Shown: positions 1 through 9,142, numbered from the stretch's first letter. The stretch: DNA of 64,000 bases from Streptomyces mirabilis (GCF_039503195.1 NZ_JBCJKP010000001.1:9734001-9798000); one strand, 5' to 3'. The notes: generated by a model not told the origin, from the letters alone. Numbers and translations: made by a program.

Positions 1-98
1 CCGCGGTCCTCGCCACGGCGTCCGTCGCGGTCACCTGCGTGCGCTTCGCCGTGCTGCGGCTGGCCGTCTTCACCGCCCCCCGTAGCCGTACCCGTTGA
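1..98 (+). CDS. C-terminal end of a GtrA-type membrane protein (partial)
   Basis: An open frame enters from the left edge and stops at 96-98. The last residues read as a hydrophobic helix followed by a basic tail (FAVLRLAVFTAPRSRTR), which resembles the end of GtrA domains where an Arg/Phe-rich helix closes the protein. The stop overlaps the ATG of the next gene (ATGA), implying translational coupling. In streptomycetes a GT2/GtrA fusion often precedes this type of GT39 gene, so that assignment leans on context. Only about 30 residues are visible. Confidence 0.5.
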   Translation, partial: AVLATASVAVTCVRFAVLRLAVFTAPRSRTR

Positions 99-2359
99 TG
101 AGAGCGAATCCCGACATGAGCAACTATGCGCACATCAGGCCCGCGCCGGCGGCATCGGCACACGACGGGAGGGGTACGAGTACGTCCGCCCGCTCGCTGC
201 CCGCCTGGGCGGCACCCGCGGCGCTCGGAACCGTCCTCGTGCTCGCGGCCGTCCTGTACGGCTGGGCACTGGGCTCCCTGGGGTGGGGCAACAGCTACTA
301 CTCGGCGGCCGTGAAGTCGATGGGGAAGAGCTGGACCAACTTCCTCTTCGGCTCCTTCGACCCGGCCGGCGTGATCACGGTCGACAAGCCCCCGGCCGCG
401 CTGTGGCCGCAGGTGATCAGCAGCAAGATCTTCGGGATGCACGGCTGGGCGCTGATCCTGCCGCAGGTGTTCGAAGGTGTGGCCGGGGTGCTGGTGCTGC
501 ACCGCACCGTGCGCCGCTGGGCGGGGGAGGGAGCGGCGCTGATCGCGGCTCTGGTGCTCACCCTGACGCCCATCACCGTGGCCATCAACCGGGACAACAA
601 CCCGGACACGCTGCTGGTCCTGCTGCTGGTGTCGGCGGCGTACGCGCTCACCCGTGCGCTGCAGGCCGAGGGCCGGGCCGCGACCTGGTGGCTGTGCGCG
701 AGCGGCTTCCTGATCGGGTGCGGATTCCTCACCAAAATGCTCGCCGCCTGGATGGTCATCCCCGCGTTCGCCGTCGCCTGGCTCGTGGGAGGAAGCGGCC
801 CCTGGATACCGCGAGTGCGGCGTCTGCTGGGCGCGGGAGCCGTCCTGGCGGCGTCCTCCCTGTGGTGGGTCGCCATGGTCGCCCTGTGGCCGGGCGACCG
901 CCCCTACATCGGCGGCAGCAAGGACGGCTCGGCCTGGGACCTCGTGATCGGCTACAACGGACTGGGGAGGGTCTTCGGCTCCAGCGACGGAACGCCCCAG
1001 ACGATGGGCGGATTCGCCGGGGGATTCGGCGGTCAGTCCGGTCTGGGCCGGCTGTTCGGCGCACAGGTGGGCGGTCAGATCAGCTGGCTGCTGCCGGTCT
1101 GCGCGCTGGCCCTGGTCGTCGCCGTCGCCGGGGCGGTACTGCGCCGACGCGGCGGACTGCCCGACTCCGCCGTACTGCCGACCTCCGGCTGGCTGCTGTG
1201 GGGAACCTGGCTGGTGGTCTGCGGGGCCGTGTTCTCGACCCAGAAGGGCATCTTCCACCCGTACTACACCACTCAGCTCGCCCCGGCGATCGCCGCCCTG
1301 TGCGGCGGACTGATGGCTGCCCTCGTCCGCATCCACCGCGCCGGCCTGCGCTGGGCGCCTCTGGTCGGCGTAGCCGCGGTCGTGGTGAGCGTCGCCTGGG
1401 CCGTGGCGCTGGTTCGCCGTGAGCCCGACTGGAACGGCTGGCTGGTGTGGCCCGTGCTGCTGGTCGGTTGCGCCGCGGTCGTCCTGCTGGTGCTGTCACG
1501 TCGCCGTGGCCGTCTGCTGACGGTTGCCGGTTGCGTCGCGGTCGCATCGGTTCTGCTGGCGCCGGGAGCCTGGGCGGTGACCGTGCCCGGCTCGACCAAC
1601 ACGGGGGGCTCCAACCCGACGGCAGGTCCACTGACGTTCGGATTCGGCGGAGGCGGTGGCATGCCCCGGCAGGGTCCGAACGGTGGAGACCTTCCCTCGG
1701 GCATGCCGTCCGGGATGCCGTCGAACATGCCGGGCTTCCCCGGCGGTGACGCCTCTTCGGGACAGACTGGTGAGCCCCCGACCGGCGGAGTGTCTTCCAG
1801 CATGCCCACAGGGGGAGCAAGCGGTATGCCCGGTGCACCCGGGGAAACGGGCTCGAACCCCCGCGGCACACCCTCGTTCCCGGGCGTCGGCTCGGGAGGG
1901 ACCCCTGGTGGGCGCGGCGGCTTCGGTAGTGGGGAGCTCACCGCCGACCAGCGCAAGATCGTCCAGTACGCCGTCGAGCACGCACCCGACGCACGCATCA
2001 AGCTCGCCGTCGAGGGCGGAGCCCTCAACGCCAGCGCTTTCATCCTGGGCACCGACGAGACCGTGATCGGTATGGGCGGCTTCACCAACAGCGACAACGC
2101 GCCGTCGGTGGCGCAGTTGGAGAAGTGGACCAAGGACGGCGAACTACGCTACATCCTGGGTTCCGACACGAACGGCGGCGGCGTGCCGGGCCTGTCCGGC
2201 GGATACACCAAGCAGCGCTCCGACTGGATCGCCGACCATTGCACCAAGGTTCCGGCGTCGGCATACGGCGGCACCTCCGGCACGTCGTCACAGCAAGACG
2301 GCGGCGGTGCGATGGGATCCGGGGGAGGCAACGTGCTCTACGACTGCGCCGCGAAGTAG
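98..2359 (+). CDS. GT39 (ArnT/PMT-like) integral membrane glycosyltransferase, YkcB-like
   Basis: The 753-residue protein probably moves a sugar from a polyprenyl-phosphate donor to an acceptor outside the membrane. Residues about 30-500 hold roughly a dozen hydrophobic helices with the family pattern GWGNSYYSAA near the N-terminus and NRDNNPDTLL in the first large loop, where GT39 enzymes keep acidic catalytic residues. Residues about 510-610 are a Gly/Met/Pro/Ser linker and the last 140 form a soluble domain (LTADQRKIVQYAVEHAP onward) seen in YkcA/YkcB-type proteins. ATG 98 overlaps the upstream stop; ATG 116 is an alternative start. Fifty bases later comes a response regulator/kinase pair, so the envelope modification may be under its control. 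The acceptor cannot be deduced. Confidence 0.85.
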   Translation: MRANPDMSNYAHIRPAPAASAHDGRGTSTSARSLPAWAAPAALGTVLVLAAVLYGWALGSLGWGNSYYSAAVKSMGKSWTNFLFGSFDPAGVITVDKPPAALWPQVISSKIFGMHGWALILPQVFEGVAGVLVLHRTVRRWAGEGAALIAALVLTLTPITVAINRDNNPDTLLVLLLVSAAYALTRALQAEGRAATWWLCASGFLIGCGFLTKMLAAWMVIPAFAVAWLVGGSGPWIPRVRRLLGAGAVLAASSLWWVAMVALWPGDRPYIGGSKDGSAWDLVIGYNGLGRVFGSSDGTPQTMGGFAGGFGGQSGLGRLFGAQVGGQISWLLPVCALALVVAVAGAVLRRRGGLPDSAVLPTSGWLLWGTWLVVCGAVFSTQKGIFHPYYTTQLAPAIAALCGGLMAALVRIHRAGLRWAPLVGVAAVVVSVAWAVALVRREPDWNGWLVWPVLLVGCAAVVLLVLSRRRGRLLTVAGCVAVASVLLAPGAWAVTVPGSTNTGGSNPTAGPLTFGFGGGGGMPRQGPNGGDLPSGMPSGMPSNMPGFPGGDASSGQTGEPPTGGVSSSMPTGGASGMPGAPGETGSNPRGTPSFPGVGSGGTPGGRGGFGSGELTADQRKIVQYAVEHAPDARIKLAVEGGALNASAFILGTDETVIGMGGFTNSDNAPSVAQLEKWTKDGELRYILGSDTNGGGVPGLSGGYTKQRSDWIADHCTKVPASAYGGTSGTSSQQDGGGAMGSGGGNVLYDCAAK

Positions 2360-2408
2360 CCGACGCCCAAGCGACGGTCGCGACACGGCAGAACGGACCA
2401 GCAGACGC

Positions 2409-3152
2409 ATGACCGAGCAGCCCGCAGCCGCGCGGCCGCGACATCGGCTCCTCGTGGTCGAGGACGAGCCCAGCATTCGCACCCTGCTGGAGGCAACGCT
2501 TCGCCTGACCGGATACGAGGTGAGCAGCACCGACACCGGACAGGCGGCCCTCCTGGAGGTCGAACGCCTAAAACCGCATCTGGTGCTGCTGGACGTGATG
2601 CTGCCCGACCTGGATGGCTTCGAGGTGACCCGCAGGCTGCGGGCGGCAGGCAACGACTGTCCGATTCTGTTCCTGACCGCCCGCACCGGCACCGACGATC
2701 GCATCACCGGTCTCAGTGCCGGCGGGGACGACTACGTTGCCAAACCCTTCAGCATCGAGGAGGTGTTGCTGCGCATCGAGGCCATTCTGCGTCGCACGGC
2801 GCCGGCCGCCGAATGGCAGGCGGTGCAGAGCGTTCTGCGCTACGCCGACCTCGAACTCGACGAGGGCGCCCACGAGGTGCACCGCGCAGGGCAGTACATC
2901 GCCCTGTCTCCCACCGAGTTCAAGCTCCTGGCCTATCTCCTGTCGAACGCGGGCCAGGTGGTGAGCAAGGTTCAGATCCTCGACCACGTCTGGAGCTACG
3001 ACTTCGCTGGCGACTCCCGGATCATCGAAACGTACGTCAGGTACCTGCGCAGGAAGATCGATTGCTTCGAGCCGCCACTGATCCACACCGTGCGCGGCGT
3101 CGGCTACTGCCTGCGGCTTCCTCGCGACCACGCAGGGACGTCGGGCCAGTGA
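2409..3152 (+). CDS. OmpR/PhoB-family response regulator
   Basis: A 247-residue two-domain regulator. The receiver domain (about 13-125) has the acidic pair in VVEDEPS, the phospho-acceptor Asp in LLDVMLPDLDG, the Thr of FLTART and the Lys of VAKPF. A winged-helix DNA-binding domain follows (about 145-240; SPTEFKLLAYLL, then DSRIIETYVRYLRRKI). It should be phosphorylated by the kinase encoded immediately downstream and bind DNA at target promoters. ATG 2409 gives the normal length; longer readings only add shadow sequence. Its stop overlaps the kinase GTG by four bases. Its targets are unknown; the adjacent GT39 gene is a reasonable guess. Confidence 0.93.
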   Translation: MTEQPAAARPRHRLLVVEDEPSIRTLLEATLRLTGYEVSSTDTGQAALLEVERLKPHLVLLDVMLPDLDGFEVTRRLRAAGNDCPILFLTARTGTDDRITGLSAGGDDYVAKPFSIEEVLLRIEAILRRTAPAAEWQAVQSVLRYADLELDEGAHEVHRAGQYIALSPTEFKLLAYLLSNAGQVVSKVQILDHVWSYDFAGDSRIIETYVRYLRRKIDCFEPPLIHTVRGVGYCLRLPRDHAGTSGQ

Positions 3153-4687
3153 CCCGGTTCCTGCCCCGGCCGCCCAAGTCGGTGCGACGGCGCCTCATCC
3201 TCGGCGCCACTCTGCTCGCCACCGCGGCAGTCCTGACCTCCCAGGCGATCGGATACGTGGTGCTTCGCTCCTGGCTGCTGGACCGGGTCGACGAGCAGCT
3301 CGTCGAGTTCCATCCACCGGCTCCCGCCTATGACGACGCGCTCCAAGGCAGGCTCCCGCACTCGGGAGAACGCCCGGACGTGCTTCCCTCGGACTTCCAC
3401 ATCTACTTCTACGACTCCTCCGGGCGCCGTCTGAACAACTCCCTGGGCTCCGAGACCAAGCCAGGACCTCGGTTGGCCGATCACGCGGAGGACCTCGGGC
3501 TGCAGGACGGGCACCCCGAAACCGTGCCCGCCATCAGTGGTGACGGCCGCTGGCGGGTACTGCTGAACCCCGGTCCGGACGGCATGAGCGCGGTGGTCAC
3601 CCTTCCGCTCGACACCGTCGACGGTGCCACATCGAAGCTCCTATGGCTGAACGCCGTGCTGCTCGCCGTCACGATCGTCGCCCTGATCGCCCTGGGCCGG
3701 TGGGTGGTTCGCCTGGGGCTGCTGCCTCTGACCAGAATGGAACGGACGGCTCAGGACATCACCGCAGGCCGGCTCGATCTGCGTTTGGCAGACACCGATG
3801 CGCGTACCGAGGTCGGACGACTCGGCCGGGTCCTGAACTCCATGCTCGACCGCCTGCAGAAGGCGCTGCTGGCCCGGGAGGCCTCGGAGGCCCGCCTTCG
3901 CCGGTTCGTCGCCGACGCCGGGCACGAATTGCGCACTCCGCTCACCGCCATCCAGGGCTATGCCCAACTCGCCCTGCGCCCCGAACCGCGCTCGGCCCTC
4001 GAACGACACGAGGCCAACCGGTTCATCGCACAGAACGCGGAACGCATGAGTCTGCTCGTGGACGACCTCCAGTTGCTCGCGACCCTGGACAAAGAACCTT
4101 CCTACCGCAGGGAGCGGGTCGACCTGCTGTCCCTCGCGGCGGACGCCGTCAGCGCCGCCGCCGTCCACAGCGAGTCCCACCCCGTCGACCTCGGCCCGCT
4201 GCACGCCCCGTCCGATCCCACCGGGGCCGAGGAGCTCGACGTCGCGGAGACCGTCGGTGATCCGCACCGATTGCGTCAGATCGTGGAGAACCTGCTCTCC
4301 AACGCCCGCACCCACACCCCGCCGGGCACCCGCGTCCACGTCCGCGTCGGCACGACCGAGGCGGGTCCCGGAACCGGAGGCACGGACCGACCCGGACGCA
4401 CCACCGCTTCACCGCCTCTGTCGGAGGGCCTGCCGATCAGCGTGATCGAGGTGTCGGACGAAGGGCCGGGCCTCGAACCCGTCGACGCCGAGCTCGTCTT
4501 CGAGCGCTTCTACCGAGCCGACCCCGCCCGCTCCCGCATCCACGGCGGCAGCGGCCTCGGCCTGGCCATCGCCGCGACCATCGCCGAGGGCCACGGCGGC
4601 CGCCTCGAACTCGACACGACCCCCGGCCGCGGCTGCACCTTCCGCCTGGTTCTGCCCGCAACCGACTTCGGCCAGGAACCCCGCTGA
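3149..4687 (+). CDS. HAMP-domain sensor histidine kinase
   Basis: A 512-residue membrane kinase partnered with the preceding regulator. Two transmembrane helices (about 13-37 and 165-190) flank an extracytoplasmic sensor of about 125 residues. A HAMP segment follows, then the HisKA phospho-acceptor box (DAGHELRTPLTAIQGY) and the ATPase domain with N (ENLLSNARTH), G1 (DEGPG) and G2 (GGSGLGLAI) motifs. The ATPase domain carries an extra Pro/Thr/Gly-rich loop between the N and G1 boxes. The GTG start overlaps the regulator stop (GTGA). All catalytic motifs are present, so it looks functional; the signal it senses is unknown. Confidence 0.93.
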   Translation: MTRFLPRPPKSVRRRLILGATLLATAAVLTSQAIGYVVLRSWLLDRVDEQLVEFHPPAPAYDDALQGRLPHSGERPDVLPSDFHIYFYDSSGRRLNNSLGSETKPGPRLADHAEDLGLQDGHPETVPAISGDGRWRVLLNPGPDGMSAVVTLPLDTVDGATSKLLWLNAVLLAVTIVALIALGRWVVRLGLLPLTRMERTAQDITAGRLDLRLADTDARTEVGRLGRVLNSMLDRLQKALLAREASEARLRRFVADAGHELRTPLTAIQGYAQLALRPEPRSALERHEANRFIAQNAERMSLLVDDLQLLATLDKEPSYRRERVDLLSLAADAVSAAAVHSESHPVDLGPLHAPSDPTGAEELDVAETVGDPHRLRQIVENLLSNARTHTPPGTRVHVRVGTTEAGPGTGGTDRPGRTTASPPLSEGLPISVIEVSDEGPGLEPVDAELVFERFYRADPARSRIHGGSGLGLAIAATIAEGHGGRLELDTTPGRGCTFRLVLPATDFGQEPR

Positions 4688-4739
4688 TCCCGCGCGTACG
4701 GGTGTGCGGCCTTTACAACGGCGCATTGACAGGAACGCC

Positions 4740-5687
4740 GGGACGCCTACCGGCACGTGTCGAAGACGAGCGTCACGTATGGGCAGCAGTCCGCACAGCT
4801 CAAGGAGATACGCGGCTTTGACCCGGAGCGTCAGGGACGCTGGTCTTTCTCCTCCCAGCAGGCCACCCCGCGCCGGCTGAACAAGGCGTTCGCCGCGTTC
4901 TTCCGCCGTGTCAAGTCCGGTGGGGCGCGTCCGTTTCCAGGGTGTCGGGCATGTCAGGGTCAACCAGCACCGGCCCGTGGTCGGCAAGGTCAAGACCGTG
5001 TCCGTCAAGCGCGAGGGCAAGCGCTGGTACGTCGTCCTCACCGCCGAGCAGGAGCAGCCCGAGCCGCTGCCCAAGACGGGCAGCGCGGTCGGCATCGACA
5101 TGGGGATAGCCTCATTCCTCACCACCTCCAACGGTGAGCACGTCGCCAATCCCCGCCACGGCCGCAAGGCTGCTGCGAAGCTCGAAGCAGCGCAGCAGGC
5201 CCTGCCCCGTTTCCCGCGTGTGCGCCGCGCCAAGCGCGCCGCCAACCACCAGCGGGCCGTGGACAATGTTGCCAAGCTGCACCGCAAAGTCCGCCGCCAG
5301 CGGCTCGACCACGCCCACAGGGTCGCTGTCGACCTCGTGCGGCAGCACGACGTCATCGCGCACGAAGACCTCAAGATCCGCAATATGGTCAAGGCCCCCG
5401 CGCCGAAGGCCGATCCTGACCAGCCGGGCAGCTTCCTGCCCAATGGTTCCGCCGCGAAGGCCGGGCTGAACCACTCGATCTCGGATGCCGGACGGGAAGT
5501 GATCGCCGTGGACCCCCGCAACGCCTCTCGGACCTGCCCCGCATGCGGGCACGGCGCAGCGGAGAACCGGCCCACCCAGGAAAAGTTCCACTGCGTCTCG
5601 TGCGGCCACACCGCGCACGCGGACACGGTGGGCGCCCAAAACGTTCTACGGGCCGGGCTGGTCCCTCGCGACGCCAACCCGGCATAG
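4740..5687 (+). pseudogene. tnpB: IS200/IS605-family TnpB relic (N-terminus lost, frameshift/deletion)
   Basis: Two frames together encode most of a TnpB RNA-guided nuclease homologue. The first (about 4757-4925) reads VTYGQQSAQLKEIRGFDP. The second (about 4925-5687) carries the RuvC core (SAVGIDMGIASFL), the HEDLKI segment, the zinc ribbon (CPACG and CVSCGHTAHAD) and the final Asp in ADTVGAQN. The N-terminal domain is missing and the frames do not join: relative to intact homologues a stretch around 4920 seems deleted. All three RuvC acidic positions survive although the protein cannot be made whole. No TnpA is nearby. The IS right end follows at once. Confidence 0.85.
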
Positions 5688-6209
5688 CGACAAGCCCCCT
5701 CGTTTACGAGGGAGAGGAGTCACCAGCAGCAGCCCGTCGTGCCAGCTGCCGTCCGGGCCACGCTCGTACCGTCGCATGATGCCCACCGGGCGGAAGCCGA
5801 CCTTGCGGTAGCACCGGATGGCGGCGGCATTGTCCGCGGCCGGGTCGATCACCAGTCGGCGGTATCCGTGATCATCGATCGGGTGGCGTGCCAGGGCGCG
5901 GACCGCGTCAGTGCCAAGGCCGCGCCCGTGCACCGCCGGGTCGAGATAGATGTCGATGTTGGCATGCCGGTAGTCGGGCTCGTCCTCGGCGCCCCACTGG
6001 ATAGCGCCGACCACCCTGCCGCCGTGCTCGACCGCGAAGGTCCGGGCCCCGGGATCTTCGAGGTCCCCGGTCACGGCGGCCGTCAGGTCGTCGCCGCCCC
6101 GCCGGCGCGTGTACACCTCAGGCGCGGTCCGGATCGCGGCCAGAGCCGGGATATCGCCCACCGTCGACGGGCGAGGCGTCACCAGGGCTCCGCGCAGGAC
6201 CGTCCGCAT
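5646..6209 (-). CDS. GNAT-family N-acetyltransferase with transposon-derived C-terminus
   Basis: About 187 residues with the acetyl-CoA-binding core: beta-strand/loop around DPAVHGRGLGTDAV (Q/RxxGxG/A type), then VIDPAADNAAAIRCYRKVGF, the usual fourth motif. It should transfer an acetyl group to an amine; the substrate is unknown. Start ATG 6209 is chosen; ATG 6221 is also possible. The domain should end soon after WHDGLLLV. From there the frame runs through the hairpin end of the neighbouring IS and into the antisense of TnpB, so the last 20 or so residues (PLPRKRGGLSLCRVGVARD) are insertion-derived. The catalytic core is intact, so activity may survive. Confidence 0.82.
   Translation of the reverse strand: MRTVLRGALVTPRPSTVGDIPALAAIRTAPEVYTRRRGGDDLTAAVTGDLEDPGARTFAVEHGGRVVGAIQWGAEDEPDYRHANIDIYLDPAVHGRGLGTDAVRALARHPIDDHGYRRLVIDPAADNAAAIRCYRKVGFRPVGIMRRYERGPDGSWHDGLLLVTPLPRKRGGLSLCRVGVARDQPGP
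5688..5723 (+). mobile_element. Right end of the IS200/605-type element (hairpin end)
   Basis: Directly after the TnpB stop is a perfect 6-bp stem with four-base loop (CCCTCG TTTA CGAGGG, 5697-5712), then AGAGGAGTCAC. A related end (AGGAGTCAC after a TnpB stop) recurs inverted near 32354-32390, supporting its identity as the element boundary. In this family such subterminal hairpins are recognised by TnpA, and the 3' part of guide RNAs overlaps this end. Confidence 0.7.
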
Positions 6210-6358
6210 GCCACTGATCATCCCCGACTTCGGATCCACTCGTCCGGGCCGAAGTCCATGCTGCGTCGACCCGGGACCTGGCCCGACCGAAAATTCGGCG
6301 GCAACCTTTTCGCCATCCGTGGCCACTGAGTAGTGCAAGCGACACGCTCTTCGAACGG

Positions 6359-7321
6359 ATGGACATGGAAGAAACACGCCAGGCCGCGCGGCAGCGCAGG
6401 CGCAGACGCCGGCTGATGGTGGGTACTACCACGGGGCTGGTCGTCACAGGTCTCCTCGTCTGCCTGGCCATGGCGATGCAGCCGGACCGCAAGAAGGATG
6501 CCGGGCGGGCTCCAGCCACGACCGTCGCCAACTCCCAAAAGACTGACCCACCGGCATTGCCCGAGAAGAAGAAGTCCCCCACACCTTCCCCGTCCAAAGT
6601 CTCCGCGTCCCCGTCGGCCGGGGCCAAGAAACCGAAGGCCTCCGCGTCCCCGTCGGGGACGCCGTCATCGACGTCACCGGGGAAGACGTTCACCACGTCC
6701 TCCTTGGCCGGACGGATCCGAGGCAAAGTCACCTACCCGGGAGTAGCCACCGTCTACAAGGCCGGGGTCGGGGACGGCGCCTGCTCGTATGGCCCGAGCG
6801 GCGACATGATGATCGCGGCGATGAACACCACCGACTACGAGACGTCCAAGGCCTGCGGGGCATACATACTCGTGCGCGCGGCGGACGGTGCCTCCGTCAC
6901 CGTCCGGATCACCAACGAATGCCCTCTGCCCTGCGCGCCGGGTCAACTCGACCTCAGCGAACAGGCCTTCGCCAAACTGGCACCTGTCTCGACCGGCCGG
7001 ATCGCCATCACCTGGAGTCTGGTGAGCCCCAGCTCGTCGGGCACGGTCTCTATCCGCTACAAGACCGGATCCAGCCCCTACTGGTGCGGCGTCCAGGCCA
7101 TCGGGCACCGCAACCCGCTCGCCCGGCTGGAGGTCAGCACCGGCGGCGGCTGGCGCCAACTGACCCGCACCGACTACAACTACTTCCTCTCTCCCGACGG
7201 CAGTGGATGCGGCAAGGCGATCAGGCTCACCGACATCTACGGAGAACAACTGACCATCAACGGCATCGCCTTGCGGCCGGACGTCGTGCAGTCGACGGGA
7301 GTCCAGTTCGCCCGGCACTGA
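6359..7321 (+). CDS. Secreted bacterial expansin (EXLX1-like)
   Basis: A 320-residue protein with an N-terminal basic stretch and one hydrophobic helix (about 18-40; signal peptide or anchor). A Lys/Ser/Pro-rich linker to about 115 follows, then a double-psi beta-barrel domain (about 118-220) and a CBM63-like beta-sandwich (about 222-320). The barrel keeps the expansin Asp in the motif QLDLSEQAF. The second domain has aromatic residues at SSPYWCGVQ and TDYNYFL, matching the polysaccharide-binding face of EXLX1. Expansins loosen cellulose networks without hydrolysis; streptomycetes may use them on plant walls. ATG 6359 or 6365 are equivalent starts. A strong terminator follows. Confidence 0.88.
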   Translation: MDMEETRQAARQRRRRRRLMVGTTTGLVVTGLLVCLAMAMQPDRKKDAGRAPATTVANSQKTDPPALPEKKKSPTPSPSKVSASPSAGAKKPKASASPSGTPSSTSPGKTFTTSSLAGRIRGKVTYPGVATVYKAGVGDGACSYGPSGDMMIAAMNTTDYETSKACGAYILVRAADGASVTVRITNECPLPCAPGQLDLSEQAFAKLAPVSTGRIAITWSLVSPSSSGTVSIRYKTGSSPYWCGVQAIGHRNPLARLEVSTGGGWRQLTRTDYNYFLSPDGSGCGKAIRLTDIYGEQLTINGIALRPDVVQSTGVQFARH

Positions 7322-7329
7322 CTCCGCCG

Positions 7330-7378
7330 CCGACACCGGGCCTCTCCGAACGCAACGCTCGGAGGGACCCGATGTCGG
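7330..7378. terminator. Bidirectional intrinsic terminator
   Basis: A long imperfect hairpin pairs CCGACACCGGG with CCCGATGTCGG and CTCCGA with TCGGAG around a loop of nine or ten bases. It lies between the expansin stop and the stop of the convergent small gene. There is no U-tract, as is common in streptomycetes. Confidence 0.65.
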
Positions 7379-7382
7379 TGTG

Positions 7383-7673
7383 TCAGGCCGGTTGCCCGAA
7401 CTGGATACCGCGACCGTCGGTGGCCAGGCACACGTGGCCGTGGGCCCGGGGGTCCCCGGTGATGGCCTCACCGATCCAACCCCACTGGTGCTGGTCGTCG
7501 TCGATGGCTGGAGGTCGGTCCGGGTGCGGTGCCAGCGCACGGGGTGACGCATCGCCGGGGCGGTCGTGAGCGATGGCGACGCGGATCTCCACCACGAGCT
7601 CCGGCTCGATGAGCGTGACGAACTGGGCAACGCGCACCAGGTACGGGCGACGAGCATCAACTGTGTCCCGCAC
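7383..7673 (-). CDS. Hypothetical protein, 96 aa
   Basis: I do not recognise this family. From GTG 7673 the protein begins with an amphipathic stretch (VRVAQFVTLIEPELVVEIRV) and ends with a Trp/Gly-containing part (HQWGWIGEAITGDP, then LATDGRGIQFGQPA). Third-position GC is high and the stop abuts the convergent terminator, which favours a real gene. It overlaps nothing recognisable. It could also be the 3' part of a longer decayed gene, since no clear ribosome-binding site precedes the GTG. Confidence 0.4.
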   Translation of the reverse strand: MRDTVDARRPYLVRVAQFVTLIEPELVVEIRVAIAHDRPGDASPRALAPHPDRPPAIDDDQHQWGWIGEAITGDPRAHGHVCLATDGRGIQFGQPA

Positions 7674-7726
7674 CGCACTACATGGGCCGTGGTCAGTGCA
7701 CGTCGGCGGGCAGGATTCACCCGTGC

Positions 7727-8170
7727 TTACCCGCAGTCGTTGCGGTTGGTCTTCAGGGAGCGGGTCTGGTCGTTGAGGTTGTAACCGCGCAGGTCGTGGA
7801 TGGAGCCGCCGCTGCGGGTGATGCATACCCACCGCCCGCTGTAGTTCCGCTTCTCGTAGACGCGGGCGGTGCGGTCGGAGTTGTTGCGGATGGAGCTACC
7901 GCGGTCACGGATCGCGGACGGCAGGTCCTTCACGCTTCCGTCCACGGCACGCCGCACCCACGGCTGGCCCTCAAAGTTGATCTCGGGGTAACGGTCCCGG
8001 CCGGCAGGTGGTGGCAGGCGAGGGTGAGGTCGCCCCATGCGGCGGTGACGTGGCGTCCGGAGCGGGCCTGCAGCGCGTCGGCCGTGGCCGCGGCGCCCGT
8101 CGGTACCGTCGGGAAGCGGGCCGTGCTGGGGGCTCACAGGCTGGTGGTGGGACCTCGCGCTTCGCTGCAT
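7727..8170 (-). pseudogene. Peptidase-inhibitor family I36 (beta/gamma-crystallin-like) protein, probably broken 5' end
   Basis: The last 70 or so residues match small secreted streptomycete I36 proteins: SSIRNNSDRTARVYEKRNYSGRWVCITRSGG, read as shorter blocks, then GYNLNDQTRSLKTNRNDCG, with paired cysteines and the Tyr/Gly Greek-key pattern. Members are exported protease inhibitors or crystallin-fold domains. The frame upstream of about 8000 reads as Arg/Pro-rich shadow with no signal peptide, while another frame there (RSGRHVTAAWGDLTLACHHL) looks more protein-like. A frameshift or replacement has therefore probably removed the export signal. Confidence 0.55.
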
Positions 8171-8308
8171 ACACCAAGGCTGTGACCTGCGGCTTCTCGC
8201 GGTGCCTCACGCTGCTTCATCTGCGGTTGTCTCGGCTCTCGGTGCATCCCCGCCAGGTTTGGCGACACGGGTGCGGTTCCTCCCGTGCCGCGCGGCGCCC
8301 TCGTGATG

Positions 8309-8941
8309 TCAGGCGGCGCGCTTCACGTGGCGGACCAGCCACATCAGCAGGGCGTCCAGGTCGGCGGCGGCCGAGAGGACCCGGTCGACCGCCTCGGGGG
8401 TGTGCAGCCATGCCTCGCAGCCGAGGGGACGGGCGGCTATCAGCGAACGGTGGCGCAGCAGGTTCGTACGGGTGTGGTTCGTCGGATAGCCGCGTGGGGG
8501 GCGTTTCATCAGGTCCCCAGAGATGTCGTAGCCCTTCTTCCGCACGTCCTCGACGATGGCGGCCAGTTCGCGGCCGCTCCCCTCGGAGGCCACGGCTTTG
8601 CGGAACATGTCCACCTGGCCGGGATCGGGGTACCACCAGGCGCCCTGGACCCGCAGGCCGTCCAGGGCGAACCGGAGACCGATCTCGATCTTGCGGCCGA
8701 GCCGGATCACCGCGCTCTGGTGCTGCCACCACCAGGAGTCGGTGCGGTAGTGCCAGACGGAGAAGTCCTCGTATCGAGGGTCGGTGTCCGCGACCTCGTT
8801 GAGCAGGGCGATCATCGGCTGCCGGACCAGGCGTTCGCGGTCCGCGCGATAGCGCTCGCGGGTCGCGTGGGTCGGTTCGCCCTGGAGCTGCCACAACACA
8901 TCCATGGCCTGCTCCGGCCAGCCGGTGAACTGTCCGCGCAT
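8309..8941 (-). CDS. DUF2461 family protein
   Basis: A 210-residue cytosolic protein of the usual length for DUF2461/TIGR02453. Visible family features are the N-terminal start FTGWPEQAMDVLWQLQGEPT, the segment YRADRERLVRQPMIALLNEV, the aromatic run TDSWWWQHQS and the later YPTNHTRTNLLRHRSL. The biochemical role of the family is not known. ATG 8941 gives the full domain. The gene stands alone on the minus strand just upstream of the ku remnant and shows no damage. Confidence 0.85.
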   Translation of the reverse strand: MRGQFTGWPEQAMDVLWQLQGEPTHATRERYRADRERLVRQPMIALLNEVADTDPRYEDFSVWHYRTDSWWWQHQSAVIRLGRKIEIGLRFALDGLRVQGAWWYPDPGQVDMFRKAVASEGSGRELAAIVEDVRKKGYDISGDLMKRPPRGYPTNHTRTNLLRHRSLIAARPLGCEAWLHTPEAVDRVLSAAADLDALLMWLVRHVKRAA

Positions 8942-9142
8942 GCGGGCAGGTTAGCTCACCCATGGTTCGCACGCGGAGAGTGAGACGGGTAGGGAGCCGT
9001 GACCCCAGACAAGGTGGGAGGCGCTGCGACGGGGTTCGTCGGCCAGTCGAGAGTGCAGTCGATATGAAGCGGGCGGTGGGATGGTGCCGCCGAACTTGAG
9101 ATCCCACACCGGCCTTCTCGGGGCACGTCGCGGAGGTCTGCC

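Noticed and set aside
1600..1940. Gly/Met/Ser-rich repeated stretch in the GT39 gene considered as a DNA repeat or collagen-like domain
   Set aside because: It has no regular period and is a usual low-complexity linker before the C-terminal domain of this family.
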